Counted from the first letter of the stretch, positions 1 to 10,992 are shown. The stretch: DNA of 64,000 nt from Hydrogenophaga sp. (GCF_026125825.1 NZ_JAHCKK010000003.1:90215-154214); one strand, 5' to 3'. Numbers and translations: made by a program. The notes: generated by a model from the letters alone, not told the origin.

Positions 1-684
1 CTGTTTTCGCACGAGCCTGCCCGCGTGGCTTTGTCGCCGGCGAAGAACGCCGCCGACTGGCTGCGCGGTGCGCTGATCGAGCCGTTTGCCGACTTCCTGC
101 GGCGTTATGGCAGGCAGGCGCTGCTGATCCTGGCGCTGATCGGCGTCTACCGCATCAGCGACGTGGTGATGGGCATCATGGCCAACCCCTTTTACGTGGA
201 CATGGGCTACACCAAGGACGAGGTGGCCGCGGTGACGAAGGTGTTTGGCGTCATCATGACCCTGGTGGGCGCCTTCGTCGGCGGGGCACTCTCGCTGCGC
301 CTGGGGGTGATGCGTGTGCTCATGCTGGGTGCGGTGCTCTCGGCCGCGAGCAACCTGCTGTTTGCCTGGCTGGCGGGGCACGGCCACGACGTGACCGCTT
401 TGATCCTGGTGATCTCGGCCGACAACCTCAGCGCCGGCGTGGCATCGGCCGCGTTCATCGCCTACCTCTCGGGTCTGACCAATGTGCGCTATTCGGCGAC
501 GCAGTACGCGCTGTTCAGTTCGATGATGCTGCTCGCACCCAAGTGGCTTGCGGGCTATTCGGGTGCCTTCGTCGATGCCTACGACTACCCCACCTTCTTC
601 ATCGCCACGGCTTGCCTGGGCGTGCCCGTGCTGCTGCTGATCTGGCTGGCGACGCGCCTGGCGCCGGTGGAGCGCAAGGCGTGA
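1..684 (+). CDS. ampG: AmpG-like muropeptide permease, C-terminal part
   Basis: Carboxy-terminal 227 residues of a major-facilitator transporter; the frame is open to the left edge, so the start lies outside the window. Six hydrophobic segments follow one another (beginning near bases 115, 220, 305, 395, 490 and 590), fitting the second half of a 12-14 helix permease in the inner membrane. Stretches such as YRISDVVMGIMANPFY and FIAYLSGLTN are typical of AmpG, which imports GlcNAc-anhydroMurNAc peptides for cell-wall recycling. It converges on the acyl-CoA ligase gene with only 3 bases between the two stop codons. The substrate is taken from the family; another AmpG-like MFS permease is possible. 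Confidence 0.75.
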   Translation: MFSHEPARVALSPAKNAADWLRGALIEPFADFLRRYGRQALLILALIGVYRISDVVMGIMANPFYVDMGYTKDEVAAVTKVFGVIMTLVGAFVGGALSLRLGVMRVLMLGAVLSAASNLLFAWLAGHGHDVTALILVISADNLSAGVASAAFIAYLSGLTNVRYSATQYALFSSMMLLAPKWLAGYSGAFVDAYDYPTFFIATACLGVPVLLLIWLATRLAPVERKA

Positions 685-687
685 GGC

Positions 688-2217
688 TCAGTTGCCCAGC
701 AAGGCCTTGACGGCGGGCTTCTGCACCTTGCCCAGCGCGGTCTTTGGAAGGGCCGCCACCCGGTGCCAGCGGCGCGGCCACTTGTAGCGCGCGAGCCGAC
801 CCTCGAGCAGGCCTTGCAGCGACGCTTCCCAATCCTCGGGTGCGTCGTCGCGCAGCACCACCACGGCCACCACCACCTCGCCCCAGCGCGGGTCGTCCTG
901 GCCAACCACCGCGCACTCGACCACGCAGGGATGCTGCGCCAGCAGGTTCTCGATTTCGGCGGGGTAGATGTTCTCGCCGCCCGAGATCAACATGTCTTTG
1001 GCGCGACCGACCACGGTGAAGCTGCCGTCGCCCGCCTGCTGGGCGAGGTCACCGCTGTGAAAGAAGCCCTCGGCGTCGCAGGTGGGCTGGTCGGGCCAGT
1101 AGCGTTGCGCCACATTGGGCCCGTGCAGCCACAGTTCGCCGACCTGGCTGGCCCCCACCGGCTGGCCAGCGGGATCGCGCAGCGCCACCTGCACGCCGGG
1201 CGCCGGCCAGCCGCAGGCACCCAGGTGGCTGGCTGCGTGGGCGGGTGGCAGGGCGATGGAGAACGGGCCGGTTTCCGTGCTGCCGTACACGTTGCACACC
1301 GGCACGCCGCGGGCGTGGCAGGCTTCGATAAGCGGGGCGGGCAAAAGGCTGGAGCCGGCCCAGATCGCTCGCAGGCTGGCCAGGTCGGTGGCGGGCCATT
1401 CGGCGTGGCTGGTGAGCGCCTGCAACGTCGCCGGCACCTGCAGCGTGAGGGTGGGGCGCTCACTGCGGAGGCTGCGCAGGGTGGCGCTGGCATCGAAGCG
1501 GCTGTGCAGCACCACCTGCGCGCCCACCGAAAGCGCGGGCAGCGTCTGGATGCACAGGCCGCCCACGTGGAAGAGGGGCAGCACAGTGAGCACCGTGTCG
1601 TGCTCGCTCAGTTCCTGCACTTGCGCGGCGATGGCCATGTTGGCCAGCAGGTTGCCCTGGGTGTGCACCGCGCCCTTGGGTGCGCCCGTGGTGCCTGAGG
1701 TGTAGACCAGCAGCACGGGGTGGTCCGCGCAGCCCTGGTCGGCCGCATCGCCGGCCATCGGGTCGGTCGGCAGGCCGTCCACGTGGAGCGTGGCGGGGTG
1801 GGCGAGGGAGCGCGCCGCCTCGGCCAGCGCCGTGTCGTGCAGCAGCAATTTGGGGCCACAGTCGTGCAGCACCGCGGCCCATTCGGCGGGCGAGAGGCGG
1901 TGGTTCAGTGGCACCAGCAGCGCGCCCAGGCGCGCCAGCGCGAACAGCAGCGCGATCTGCGCGGGGTGGTTCCATCCCAGCCAGGCCACACGGTCGCCCG
2001 CGCGCACGCCGTGGGTGCGGGCCAGCCCCTGCGCCAGCGCCCCGGTGCGCTGCGCCAGCCCGGCGAACGACAAGTGGCTCCAGCGTGGGTCGGGGGCCGT
2101 CTGGCCCGGTTCGATCCAACGCAGTGCCGTCGCCAGCGGCCTGGCACGGGCCTGCTGGTGCAGCAGCGCCTCCAGCGAAGGGGCGGGCAGGGCGGGGGGC
2201 GGGTTGGGCGGTGCCAT
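688..2217 (-). CDS. acyl-CoA synthetase / AMP-dependent ligase
   Basis: A 509-residue member of the ANL superfamily, which activates a carboxylic acid as acyl-AMP and transfers it to CoA in the cytoplasm. The phosphate-binding loop YTSGTTGAPKG is near residues 172-182, YGSTETG near 313, and the hinge region GRAKDMLISGGENIYPAEIE near 405. The catalytic lysine lies in PKTALGKVQK close to the C-terminus. Length is normal for MenE/FadD-type enzymes. It stands alone, divergent from the response regulator gene and convergent with the permease gene. The acid substrate cannot be read from the sequence; a medium-chain or aromatic acid is as likely as o-succinylbenzoate, as no menaquinone genes are nearby. 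Confidence 0.85.
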   Translation of the reverse strand: MAPPNPPPALPAPSLEALLHQQARARPLATALRWIEPGQTAPDPRWSHLSFAGLAQRTGALAQGLARTHGVRAGDRVAWLGWNHPAQIALLFALARLGALLVPLNHRLSPAEWAAVLHDCGPKLLLHDTALAEAARSLAHPATLHVDGLPTDPMAGDAADQGCADHPVLLVYTSGTTGAPKGAVHTQGNLLANMAIAAQVQELSEHDTVLTVLPLFHVGGLCIQTLPALSVGAQVVLHSRFDASATLRSLRSERPTLTLQVPATLQALTSHAEWPATDLASLRAIWAGSSLLPAPLIEACHARGVPVCNVYGSTETGPFSIALPPAHAASHLGACGWPAPGVQVALRDPAGQPVGASQVGELWLHGPNVAQRYWPDQPTCDAEGFFHSGDLAQQAGDGSFTVVGRAKDMLISGGENIYPAEIENLLAQHPCVVECAVVGQDDPRWGEVVVAVVVLRDDAPEDWEASLQGLLEGRLARYKWPRRWHRVAALPKTALGKVQKPAVKALLGN

Positions 2218-2291
2218 TTACATGACTTTACGTGACCCGAAAGCCTGCTTCACACAGCACTGACACGATGATGGGCTCCGGTGCCCGCCGC

Positions 2292-2304
2292 TACACTGAA
2301 AACC
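2292..2304 (+). promoter_or_regulatory. putative -10 element directly before the response regulator start
   Basis: TACACT at 2292-2297 matches a sigma-70 -10 box, and the ATG at 2305 falls where transcription would begin. No purine-rich ribosome-binding site is visible in the 15 bases before the ATG. No convincing -35 box sits 17 bases upstream. This suggests a leaderless or nearly leaderless message, but an in-frame GTG at 2281 is an alternative start. Confidence 0.35.
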
Positions 2305-3024
2305 ATGAACCCTCCCCTGCTGATGATTGAAGACGATGGCCGCCTCGCGCAGATGGTGGTGGAGTACCTGGGCCAGTCTGGTTTCGAGGTGACACACGCC
2401 AGCGATGGCGAGGCCGGCCTGGAGCAATTGCAGCTCATCCAGCCGCAGCTGGTGATCCTGGACCTGATGATGCCTGGGATCGATGGGCTGGAGGTCTGCC
2501 GTCGCATCCGCTCGATGCCGGGCGAAGCCGCGCGGGTGCCGGTGCTCATGCTGACCGCCAAGGGCGATCCGATGGACCGCATCATCGGCCTGGAGCTCGG
2601 CGCCGACGATTACCTGCCCAAACCCTTCGAGCCGCGCGAGTTGCTTGCGCGCGTGCGCGCCGTGCTTCGCCGCCGAGGCGAACCCTCCGGCAGCGCGGCC
2701 GTGTCGCGTTCCACGCCGGTGTTGCGCTTCGGTTCGCTCGACATCGACCGCGACGCGCGCACCGTGCAGGTGGCGGGCCAGCCGTGCGAGCTGACCTCCT
2801 ACCAGTTTGATCTCTTGGTGGCCATGGCCGAGCGCGCGGGCCGCGTGCTCACGCGCGACCAGATCATGGAAGCGGTGCGCGGGCGTGAGCTGGAAGCCTT
2901 TGACCGCTCGATCGATGTGCACATCGGGCGCATCCGCAACGCCATCGAGGCCGACAGCAAGGACCCCAAACGCATCCTCACGGTGCGCGGTGTGGGTTAC
3001 GTGTTCGCCAAGCAGCAGGAATGA
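2305..3024 (+). CDS. OmpR/PhoB-family response regulator
   Basis: A 239-residue two-component response regulator. The N-terminal receiver domain (about 1-122) keeps the acidic pocket E9-D10-D11, phosphoacceptor D53 in LVILDLMMPG, T84 and K106 in YLPKPFEP. The C-terminal winged helix (about 145-239) has the usual ending TVRGVGYVF. It should act as a DNA-binding transcription factor. The stop overlaps the start of the partner kinase by four bases (ATGA), so the two are co-translated. The ATG at 2305 is preferred because it begins directly before the first receiver strand; a GTG at 2281 would add eight residues. Overall arrangement resembles RstA/RstB-type pairs, but the signal is unknown. Confidence 0.9.
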   Translation: MNPPLLMIEDDGRLAQMVVEYLGQSGFEVTHASDGEAGLEQLQLIQPQLVILDLMMPGIDGLEVCRRIRSMPGEAARVPVLMLTAKGDPMDRIIGLELGADDYLPKPFEPRELLARVRAVLRRRGEPSGSAAVSRSTPVLRFGSLDIDRDARTVQVAGQPCELTSYQFDLLVAMAERAGRVLTRDQIMEAVRGRELEAFDRSIDVHIGRIRNAIEADSKDPKRILTVRGVGYVFAKQQE

Positions 3025-4277
3025 GCTCGCTTTTCGGCTCCCGGCTGTACGTCCGCATCTGGCTCGCGGTGGTGGCTGCGGTCACGGTGCTGACGCTGGT
3101 CACGGGCTGGCTGTGGCAGCAGGCGCTGGACGAAGACCGCGCCGAGCGCGAGGCGCGAGTCACCCGCACGATCATCGTGCGCGATGGCGCGCGTGAGATC
3201 GTGGGTCAGGCGCCCGCGCGGGCCGTGAGCCTCCCCGGCGAAGGCTGGGAGTTCGAGGTGGTGATGAAGGACGGGCAGACTCTGTACGTGCTGCTGCCGC
3301 GCCCGAACCGCCCGTCGGGAGGCAGCAGCGCGGGCCGCCGCGCACCCGAGTGGTTCCAGACGCCGACCGGTTTTGCCTGGCTGCTGGGCCTGGTGGCTTT
3401 TGCCGTGGCCCTGGGCGCCTACCCCATCGTGCGGCGCCTGACCAAGCGCCTCGAGGCGCTTCAGAAAGGTGTGGAGCGCTGGGGCGACGGCGACTTGTCG
3501 ACGCGCCTGCCCATGCAGGGGCAGGACGAAGTCGCCTTTCTGGCGACGCGTTTCAACGCCGCGGCCGAACGCGTGCAGACGCTGCTGCAATCGCACAAGG
3601 CCTTGCTGGCCAATGCCTCGCACGAACTGCGCTCGCCGCTGGCGCGCATCCGCATGGGGCTGGAGCTGCTCGGCAAGGACAGCGCGAATGCACCACAGCG
3701 CGCCGAGATCGCCCGCAGCATCGAAGAACTTGATCAGCTGATCGACGAGATCCTGCTGGCCAGCCGGCTGGACTTGATCGATGCGCGCGACGCAAGTGCG
3801 CTCGGCCCCACGGAGGAGGTCGATCTCGTTGGCCTGGCGGCCGAGGAGTGCGCGCGCACCGGCGCCGACCTGGAGATCGCCGCCGGAGCCTCGCCCGTGC
3901 TGGTCCATGGCCAGGCCCGTCTGCTGCGCCGAGTCTTGCGCAACCTGTTGGAGAACGCGCGACGTTATGGCCATGTCGGCGGCGCGGGCGATTCGCAGGT
4001 GCGGTTGAGCATCTTTGCGCCCGCTTCCTCCGGCCCGGGGCAGGGCGTTGCGCGAGTGGCGCTGTGGGTGGAGGACCGCGGCCCGGGCGTGCCACCCGAG
4101 CATCGCATGCGCATCTTCGAGCCGTTCTATCGTCTGCCTGGTGCCAGCGAACGCGAAGGCGGCGTCGGCCTGGGCCTGTCACTGGTGAAGACGATCATCG
4201 AACGCCACGGGGGCCGCGTGCGCTGCGAAGACCGTCCGGGCGGAGGCGCACGTTTCGTGGTGGAGCTGCCCGTCTGA
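3021..4277 (+). CDS. sensor histidine kinase (partner of upstream regulator)
   Basis: A 418-residue membrane kinase. TM1 lies near residues 11-32, a periplasmic loop of about 80 residues follows, and TM2 is near 116-136. A HAMP linker (about 137-190) leads into the dimerisation domain with phosphoacceptor H201 in NASHELRSPLARIR. The ATPase domain shows the N-box NLLENARRYG, the G1 box EDRGPGVP and the G2 box GGVGLGLSLV. All motifs needed for autophosphorylation are present. It overlaps the response regulator stop by four bases. The short loop rich in prolines and arginines gives no hint of the ligand. Confidence 0.9.
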   Translation: MSSLFGSRLYVRIWLAVVAAVTVLTLVTGWLWQQALDEDRAEREARVTRTIIVRDGAREIVGQAPARAVSLPGEGWEFEVVMKDGQTLYVLLPRPNRPSGGSSAGRRAPEWFQTPTGFAWLLGLVAFAVALGAYPIVRRLTKRLEALQKGVERWGDGDLSTRLPMQGQDEVAFLATRFNAAAERVQTLLQSHKALLANASHELRSPLARIRMGLELLGKDSANAPQRAEIARSIEELDQLIDEILLASRLDLIDARDASALGPTEEVDLVGLAAEECARTGADLEIAAGASPVLVHGQARLLRRVLRNLLENARRYGHVGGAGDSQVRLSIFAPASSGPGQGVARVALWVEDRGPGVPPEHRMRIFEPFYRLPGASEREGGVGLGLSLVKTIIERHGGRVRCEDRPGGGARFVVELPV

Positions 4278-4566
4278 CGGGTGGCGGGGCGTGGCCGCTG
4301 CCGCGGCTTTGAGTGGGGAAAGTCAGAACCCTTGCGCCAAGAAATGTCCGTTGGAGGACAGTTTATGGACTGGCCTGGACCTTTTGGGTTTTATTCACCA
4401 AGAAAACACGCCGGTTCCCACAAATGGGGGATGTTCGAAAGCCCACTCACAGCGCACAATTCGCGTCGTTGCTGTCACAACATCAGAACAACGGATCCGG
4501 CAAACACCATACGTCATGAAAAACGTTTGAATCTGGTCTCCCAACGACGTCCCTTCAAGGACTTTC
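4278..4566 (+). other. non-coding stretch, possible long 3' UTR or small RNA
   Basis: About 290 bases with no convincing gene; the short open frames have no family features. Several small hairpins are visible, including TGTCC/GGACA at 4345-4360 and GTCC/GGAC around 4549-4562, and the stretch ends in a strong terminator. Either the kinase mRNA has a structured 3' UTR or a separate plus-strand small RNA ends here. I found no promoter with good -35 and -10 boxes, so the small-RNA reading is weak. Confidence 0.3.
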
Positions 4567-4594
4567 AAAAGCCACCCTGCGGTGGCTTTTTTTT
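4567..4594. terminator. rho-independent terminator, probably bidirectional
   Basis: Perfect 10-bp stem: AAAAGCCACC at 4567-4576, loop CTGC, GGTGGCTTTT at 4581-4590, then four further T. On the minus strand the same stem is followed by TTTT, two bases beyond the stop of the dehydratase gene. It can therefore end both the kinase or small-RNA transcript (plus) and the 22-kb polysaccharide operon (minus). Confidence 0.85.
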
Positions 4595-4596
4595 GC

Positions 4597-6585
<1,989 letters not shown>

Positions 6586-6589
6586 GTTT

Positions 6590-7150
6590 TCAGTGGGCCA
6601 CACCATCCCGGCGCAGCACTTTGACAAACGTCATCCAGAGTATCCGCAGGTCAAAGCCCAGACTCTGGCGACGAAGGTATTCGGCGTCCAGCGCCACCTT
6701 TTGGGGGATGGGCAGTTCGTCGCGGCCGTTGACCTGGGCCCAGCCCGTCAGGCCAGGGACGAGTTCGTGCACGCCTTGCTGCGTGCGCAGGGCAATCAGA
6801 TCGTCCTGATTGAAGAGCGCAGGGCGAGGTCCCACGAAGCTCATGTCGCCCATGAGGATGCTCCACAGCTGTGGCAGTTCGTCCAGGCTGCTCTTGCGCA
6901 GGAATGGGCCAATGGGCGTGAGGTACTTGCCTGGATCGGTCAGCAGGTGGGTGGCCACCGCCGGCGTGTCGATGCGCATGCTGCGGAACTTGGGCATGCG
7001 GAAGATGCGGTTGTAGCGGCCCACGCGATCGCTCCAGTAAAGCGCCGGGCCGGGGGAGGTCAGGCGCACGGCCAATGCAACGAGTGCGATGGTCGGCAGC
7101 AGGATCAGTGCGGCAGGAATCGCGAGAGCGAGGTCGAACAGGCGCTTCAT
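6590..7150 (-). CDS. monotopic sugar-1-phosphate transferase (PglC/WcaJ family)
   Basis: A 186-residue phosphoglycosyltransferase of the small PglC-like class. One N-terminal hydrophobic segment (about 5-27, following MKRLFDLAL) is followed by the catalytic core with FRSMR, LRKSSLDELPQL and DMSFVGPRP. These enzymes load the first sugar phosphate onto undecaprenyl phosphate at the inner membrane. The start at 7150 overlaps the upstream reductase stop as ATGA and removes a meaningless arginine-rich extension. Flanked by the 4,6-dehydratase and a 4-reductase homologue, the probable donor is UDP-QuiNAc (inference from context). Confidence 0.88.
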   Translation of the reverse strand: MKRLFDLALAIPAALILLPTIALVALAVRLTSPGPALYWSDRVGRYNRIFRMPKFRSMRIDTPAVATHLLTDPGKYLTPIGPFLRKSSLDELPQLWSILMGDMSFVGPRPALFNQDDLIALRTQQGVHELVPGLTGWAQVNGRDELPIPQKVALDAEYLRRQSLGFDLRILWMTFVKVLRRDGVAH

Positions 7151-8103
7151 GGTGCTGGCAGCGCGGCCACGGCGCGCTTCAGTCCTTCGTCCACTGTGAT
7201 GGGTGGCGTCCATCCCAGTGTTTTCCTGGTGTGGGCGATGTCGATTTGCAGGTTGCCCAGCAGGCGTTGCGCTTCGCTGCCCTTGCCCAGCATTGTCGCC
7301 CCGAGTCGGACCAGGTTGTTGGGCACGGGCCACAACCGGGCCGGCCGGCCCATCGCCTGACCGAGCCGCTTGAGGAGGTCGGCGGTGGACAAGTCCTCGC
7401 CATCGCTGGCCAAAAAGATCTGGTTCGCGGCCGCGGGGTGATCCAGGCAGATGATGAGGAGATCCACGAGGTTGTCCAAGGCGATGAGACTGCGGCGGTT
7501 GTGCGCGGTGCAGGCGAGCGGCAGGGGTATCCCACGCTGCACGGCGCGCATCATGGTCGCGAAGTTCGCCTTGACACCTGGGCCGTAAACCAGAGGCGGA
7601 CGCACGACGACCACCGCCATGCCGGTCTCAGTCGCCAGCTCGCGCAAGCCGTGCTCGGCCTCGGCCTTGGAGATGCCGTAGGGATCCATCGGCCGCGGGA
7701 TGTCGTCATGATGGAAGGCATGCCCTGGCTCGGTCGCCTCGCCGTTGACCTTGACGCTGCTGACGAAGACGAAGCGGCTCACCCCGGCGAGGGCCGCCTG
7801 ACGCGCCAGGTTCAGGGTGCCTGCGGTGTTGACCTCGCGGAAGGCCTTCAGGGGGTCAAGGGCGGCGTCGCGCATGACGTGGACGCGTGCGGCCGTGTGA
7901 ACCACTGTGGAGGCTCCCGCCAGCACGGTGCCGAAATCCGCGTTGCCTTGCAAGGCAGGCAGGGTTATGGGCTCGACGTCCGGCGGGAGTCCGGCCTGGG
8001 GCCGTCTGGCGGCGGCACGCAGGCTCTTGTGGCCGCGACGCGCCAGTTCCTGGACAAGGGCTTGGCCAACAAGGCCGCTGCTTCCCGTGATCAGCGTACT
8101 CAC
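7147..8103 (-). CDS. NAD-dependent sugar reductase/epimerase, WbpV-like
   Basis: A 318-residue extended SDR protein with the nucleotide-binding loop GSSGLVGQAL at the N-terminus, VSSVKVNGE, and the catalytic pair in YGISKAEAE near residue 143. Proteins of this type beside WbpM homologues act as 4-reductases that turn UDP-4-keto-6-deoxy-GlcNAc into UDP-QuiNAc (WbpV, WreQ). The gene is translationally coupled on both sides by 4-base overlaps. A UDP-hexose 4-epimerase role cannot be excluded from sequence alone. Confidence 0.75.
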   Translation of the reverse strand: MSTLITGSSGLVGQALVQELARRGHKSLRAAARRPQAGLPPDVEPITLPALQGNADFGTVLAGASTVVHTAARVHVMRDAALDPLKAFREVNTAGTLNLARQAALAGVSRFVFVSSVKVNGEATEPGHAFHHDDIPRPMDPYGISKAEAEHGLRELATETGMAVVVVRPPLVYGPGVKANFATMMRAVQRGIPLPLACTAHNRRSLIALDNLVDLLIICLDHPAAANQIFLASDGEDLSTADLLKRLGQAMGRPARLWPVPNNLVRLGATMLGKGSEAQRLLGNLQIDIAHTRKTLGWTPPITVDEGLKRAVAALPAP

Positions 8104-8849
8104 GGCCGCAGCAACTCCATCAGCTTGGCCGGGTACTTCGACAGAATTTTGAACAAGTTGGTATCAATTCCATTCTCTCGGCACGACTGCAGTACCTCGC
8201 GATTGAGACGCCACTTGCTCCGCAAGCCGGCGTTGCTCACGCCGCCGGCCTGCATGCGCACCATGATGTCGGGCAAGTGCCGATAGCGCAATCGGCCAGG
8301 GCCAAATGCGCGGGCGATAAAGTCAAAATCACCGGCGATGCGGAAGTGCGTTCGGAACCCGCCGAGTTGTTCGTAGATGCTGCGCTTCATGAACAGCGCG
8401 GGATGTGCGGGCATCCAGCCGTAAGCCAGGCGGTCTGGGGCAAAACGGTCAGAGCGGTAGCGGCGCACGCTGCGTTGCGGGGCATCGGCCCTGAAGAAAA
8501 CCACATCGCCGAACAATGCGTCCAGGCGATGCAGTTCCATCTCGTGAGCCACTCGATCGAGCACCCCTGCATCCGCATAGGCATCGTCCGCATTGAGGAA
8601 GCACACGATGTCACCCGTGGCGCGCGCCAGGCCTTTGTTCATCGCGTCGTAGATGCCCTTGTCGGGTTCGGACCGGATCAGGGTGCGCGGCGTCCCGTGG
8701 GCCTGCGCAATCTTCACGGTGTCATCTTTCGACGCACCGTCGACCACCAGATGCTCCAAGTCGGTATGGGTCTGCATCGCCACCGAATCCATCGTGTCTG
8801 CGATGGTCGCGGCGCTGTTGTAGGCGACGGTGATGACGCTGATTTTCAC
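8100..8849 (-). CDS. glycosyltransferase family 2 (WcaA-like)
   Basis: A 249-residue soluble GT-A-fold glycosyltransferase. It starts MKISVITVAYNSAATI and has VVDGASKDDT and CFLNADDAYAD, the latter carrying the acidic metal-binding motif. It probably adds one sugar of the O-unit on the cytoplasmic face of the inner membrane. Four-base overlaps with both neighbours place it firmly in the operon. Donor and linkage are unknown. Confidence 0.88.
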   Translation of the reverse strand: MKISVITVAYNSAATIADTMDSVAMQTHTDLEHLVVDGASKDDTVKIAQAHGTPRTLIRSEPDKGIYDAMNKGLARATGDIVCFLNADDAYADAGVLDRVAHEMELHRLDALFGDVVFFRADAPQRSVRRYRSDRFAPDRLAYGWMPAHPALFMKRSIYEQLGGFRTHFRIAGDFDFIARAFGPGRLRYRHLPDIMVRMQAGGVSNAGLRSKWRLNREVLQSCRENGIDTNLFKILSKYPAKLMELLRP

Positions 8850-10036
8850 GTAGAAGCTTTCGGCGTTGGATGGCGCTGGCTGGTGACTTGCCGCACCAGG
8901 TCGACGAAATCGTCCGCAAAGCGCTGAACAGGATCGATCGCGGGCGTCGGGGCTGCCGCGTCGCCGGCTTTCAAAGTGTCTTGGCCTCGCCAGACTTCGA
9001 GCAGGGCATCGGCCAGCGAGCGCGCGCTGGTGCGGTCGAAGAAACGGGCCATGCCGCTTGCCTGTTCCTGGTGCACCGCAAGATCGGAGAGAACGAGGGG
9101 CACGCGCAGTGCACGTGCTTCTTCCACGGTGGTGCTCCAGCCCTCGAACAGCGAGGGGTTCAGCACGGCCACGCTGCCCACCATCAATGGCGCCACGTGT
9201 TCGTAGGGAATCAGGCCCAGCAGGCGGAATTCGTTGGCCACGCCGGTGGTGGTCAGGCGCTCGGTGATGCGCTGGAAGTGATCGGGCCGGTAGGGATCGA
9301 GTTGCTTGCCCGATGCGGCGACCACCACGGAATGGCCCTCCTGCTTGAGCAAGGCGAGGGCTTCAATCACGAGCAGGTGGTTCTTGTGTTGCCAGAACTG
9401 GTTTGGCAAATAGAAGAAGCGTTCAGGCAGACCATGTGCCTCGCGTGCGGCCTGCACCGTGGCAGCGTCGGGCCGACCGGCTGAAGGCACGGCGAAACGG
9501 ACCAGGTGGGTACGGCCGACCGTGGTCGGGTAGTAGCGCTCGCAGCCGTCGCGCGCATCGCCACTGCTGAGCATGATGGCGCGGCCGCCGTGGATCTGCG
9601 CCCGAAAACCCAGCTCGCGCTTCCACCAGGCGGCGCGCGAAAACAGATGGGGCAGTTCGCGGTGCTGGAAATCGGGGATCCAGGCAATGGCGGGAATCCC
9701 AAGCCGCGCGCCGTGGAATTGCGCGTTTTCGAACACCACGTCGATGCGGTGCTCGTGAAGCAGCCGACGCGTCGCCGGGTCAGCGCCGAGCACAAGGCTT
9801 CTGAGCAGCGAGGCGGTGCGACGATCGGCGTTCATGCATGGCGAGGTGACGATCTCCACACCGGCGATGGACTGGAAAGGCCGGGCGTCATCGGAATCGA
9901 TGTCGGTGCCGAAGAACAGCACCGGCTGGAGCACGCCGGGGTGACGCTGCGTGATCACGCGCAAAAGGTTGAGCAGGTAGTTGTACCCCCCGGTCCAGGC
10001 CTTGCCACCGATCAAGGTGAATGCGATGCGGGTCAT
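8846..10036 (-). CDS. glycosyltransferase, GT4/GT1 superfamily
   Basis: A 396-residue GT-B-fold enzyme. The N-terminal domain starts MTRIAFTLIGGKAWTGGYNY. The donor-binding domain contains LPNQFWQHKNHLLVIEA near residue 215 and the E-x7-E region NPSLFEGWSTTVEEARA near 310. The chosen ATG lies one base after the upstream stop; 62 extra in-frame residues upstream are an open-frame artefact overlapping the upstream gene. A second cytoplasmic transferase for the O-unit is the likely role; its sugar cannot be named. Confidence 0.87.
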   Translation of the reverse strand: MTRIAFTLIGGKAWTGGYNYLLNLLRVITQRHPGVLQPVLFFGTDIDSDDARPFQSIAGVEIVTSPCMNADRRTASLLRSLVLGADPATRRLLHEHRIDVVFENAQFHGARLGIPAIAWIPDFQHRELPHLFSRAAWWKRELGFRAQIHGGRAIMLSSGDARDGCERYYPTTVGRTHLVRFAVPSAGRPDAATVQAAREAHGLPERFFYLPNQFWQHKNHLLVIEALALLKQEGHSVVVAASGKQLDPYRPDHFQRITERLTTTGVANEFRLLGLIPYEHVAPLMVGSVAVLNPSLFEGWSTTVEEARALRVPLVLSDLAVHQEQASGMARFFDRTSARSLADALLEVWRGQDTLKAGDAAAPTPAIDPVQRFADDFVDLVRQVTSQRHPTPKAST

Positions 10037-10037
10037 G

Positions 10038-10991
10038 TCAACGGGCGGTGGACTGGTGGAACCAGTCGACGAAAGAGCCCACGCCTTCGGCCAGGGGCAT
10101 GCCCCTGGCAAAGCCCAGGCGAGACAAACGCGACGGATCTGCCACCAGGCTGAAAGGGTCACCGGGGCGCGACTGGCCGGAGAACTGCAGCGAGGGCTTG
10201 TTCGCGACGCCAGCGCGCACATGCCATGCGTCGATCAAGGTTTGTGCGATGGCGTGGACGGGTGTGCCCACGCCGGTGCCAATGTTGACCGTTTGGCCGC
10301 GTTGCACGGGGTCACCATCGAATGCGATCTGCGCGAGCGCCGTCACCACGTCGCTCACATGGGTCCAATCGCGGAGTTCCTGACCTGTGCCGCCTAGCAT
10401 CAGCGTCGATTCACCTGCGGCCAGGCGGGTGCAGATGTCCCACAACAATTGCTTCTTGAGTTCTGGCCCATACACCGAGAACAGGCGTGCGACACGGAAG
10501 TCGAGCCCATAGGTGTCGCCATATGAGCGGCACAGCAGCTCCATCATGCGTTTGTGATGGCCATAGGGCGAGTAAGGCACACCGAGTGCGTCTTCCGCAA
10601 TCGGGCCGCTGAAGCCCGAACCGTAGACCGCTGCGCTTGACACGGCGATCAGACGTGCCCGCGGCACGTCCAGGCGCATCCACTCCAGCAGCTCAACGGT
10701 ACTGGCCACCGTGCGGAAGAAATCTTCTCGTGGGTTGGCGATCGCGGCGCCCACGGTGGACCCTCCCGCAAGGTGGAACACCACCTCCGGCTCACAGCGT
10801 GCCTGCAGGGAGCGCAGGTTGGTCGCCTGCACATCGCCGTTGAGCCATTCCTGCACGCCCCAGCGGGAAGCCTCGATCGGTGGCCAGATGCCGTGACCGA
10901 GGCCGCTGACGAGGTGCCCCTGTGTCGCGAGGTGACGGGCGAGGTGCTTGCCGATGAAGCCGTGGGCTCCTGTGATGAGAATACGCGCCAT
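10038..10991 (-). CDS. NAD-dependent epimerase/dehydratase (sugar-nucleotide SDR)
   Basis: A 317-residue extended SDR protein with ILITGAHGFIGKH at the start, SSAAVYG near residue 116 and the catalytic Tyr/Lys in YGHHKRMME. It is clearly a nucleotide-sugar reductase, epimerase or dehydratase, but does not match one of the named enzymes in this operon, so it may make a further 6-deoxysugar. The start at 10991 sits one base after the methyltransferase stop; the in-frame upstream extension is rejected. Confidence 0.82.
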   Translation of the reverse strand: MARILITGAHGFIGKHLARHLATQGHLVSGLGHGIWPPIEASRWGVQEWLNGDVQATNLRSLQARCEPEVVFHLAGGSTVGAAIANPREDFFRTVASTVELLEWMRLDVPRARLIAVSSAAVYGSGFSGPIAEDALGVPYSPYGHHKRMMELLCRSYGDTYGLDFRVARLFSVYGPELKKQLLWDICTRLAAGESTLMLGGTGQELRDWTHVSDVVTALAQIAFDGDPVQRGQTVNIGTGVGTPVHAIAQTLIDAWHVRAGVANKPSLQFSGQSRPGDPFSLVADPSRLSRLGFARGMPLAEGVGSFVDWFHQSTAR

Positions 10992-10992
10992 G

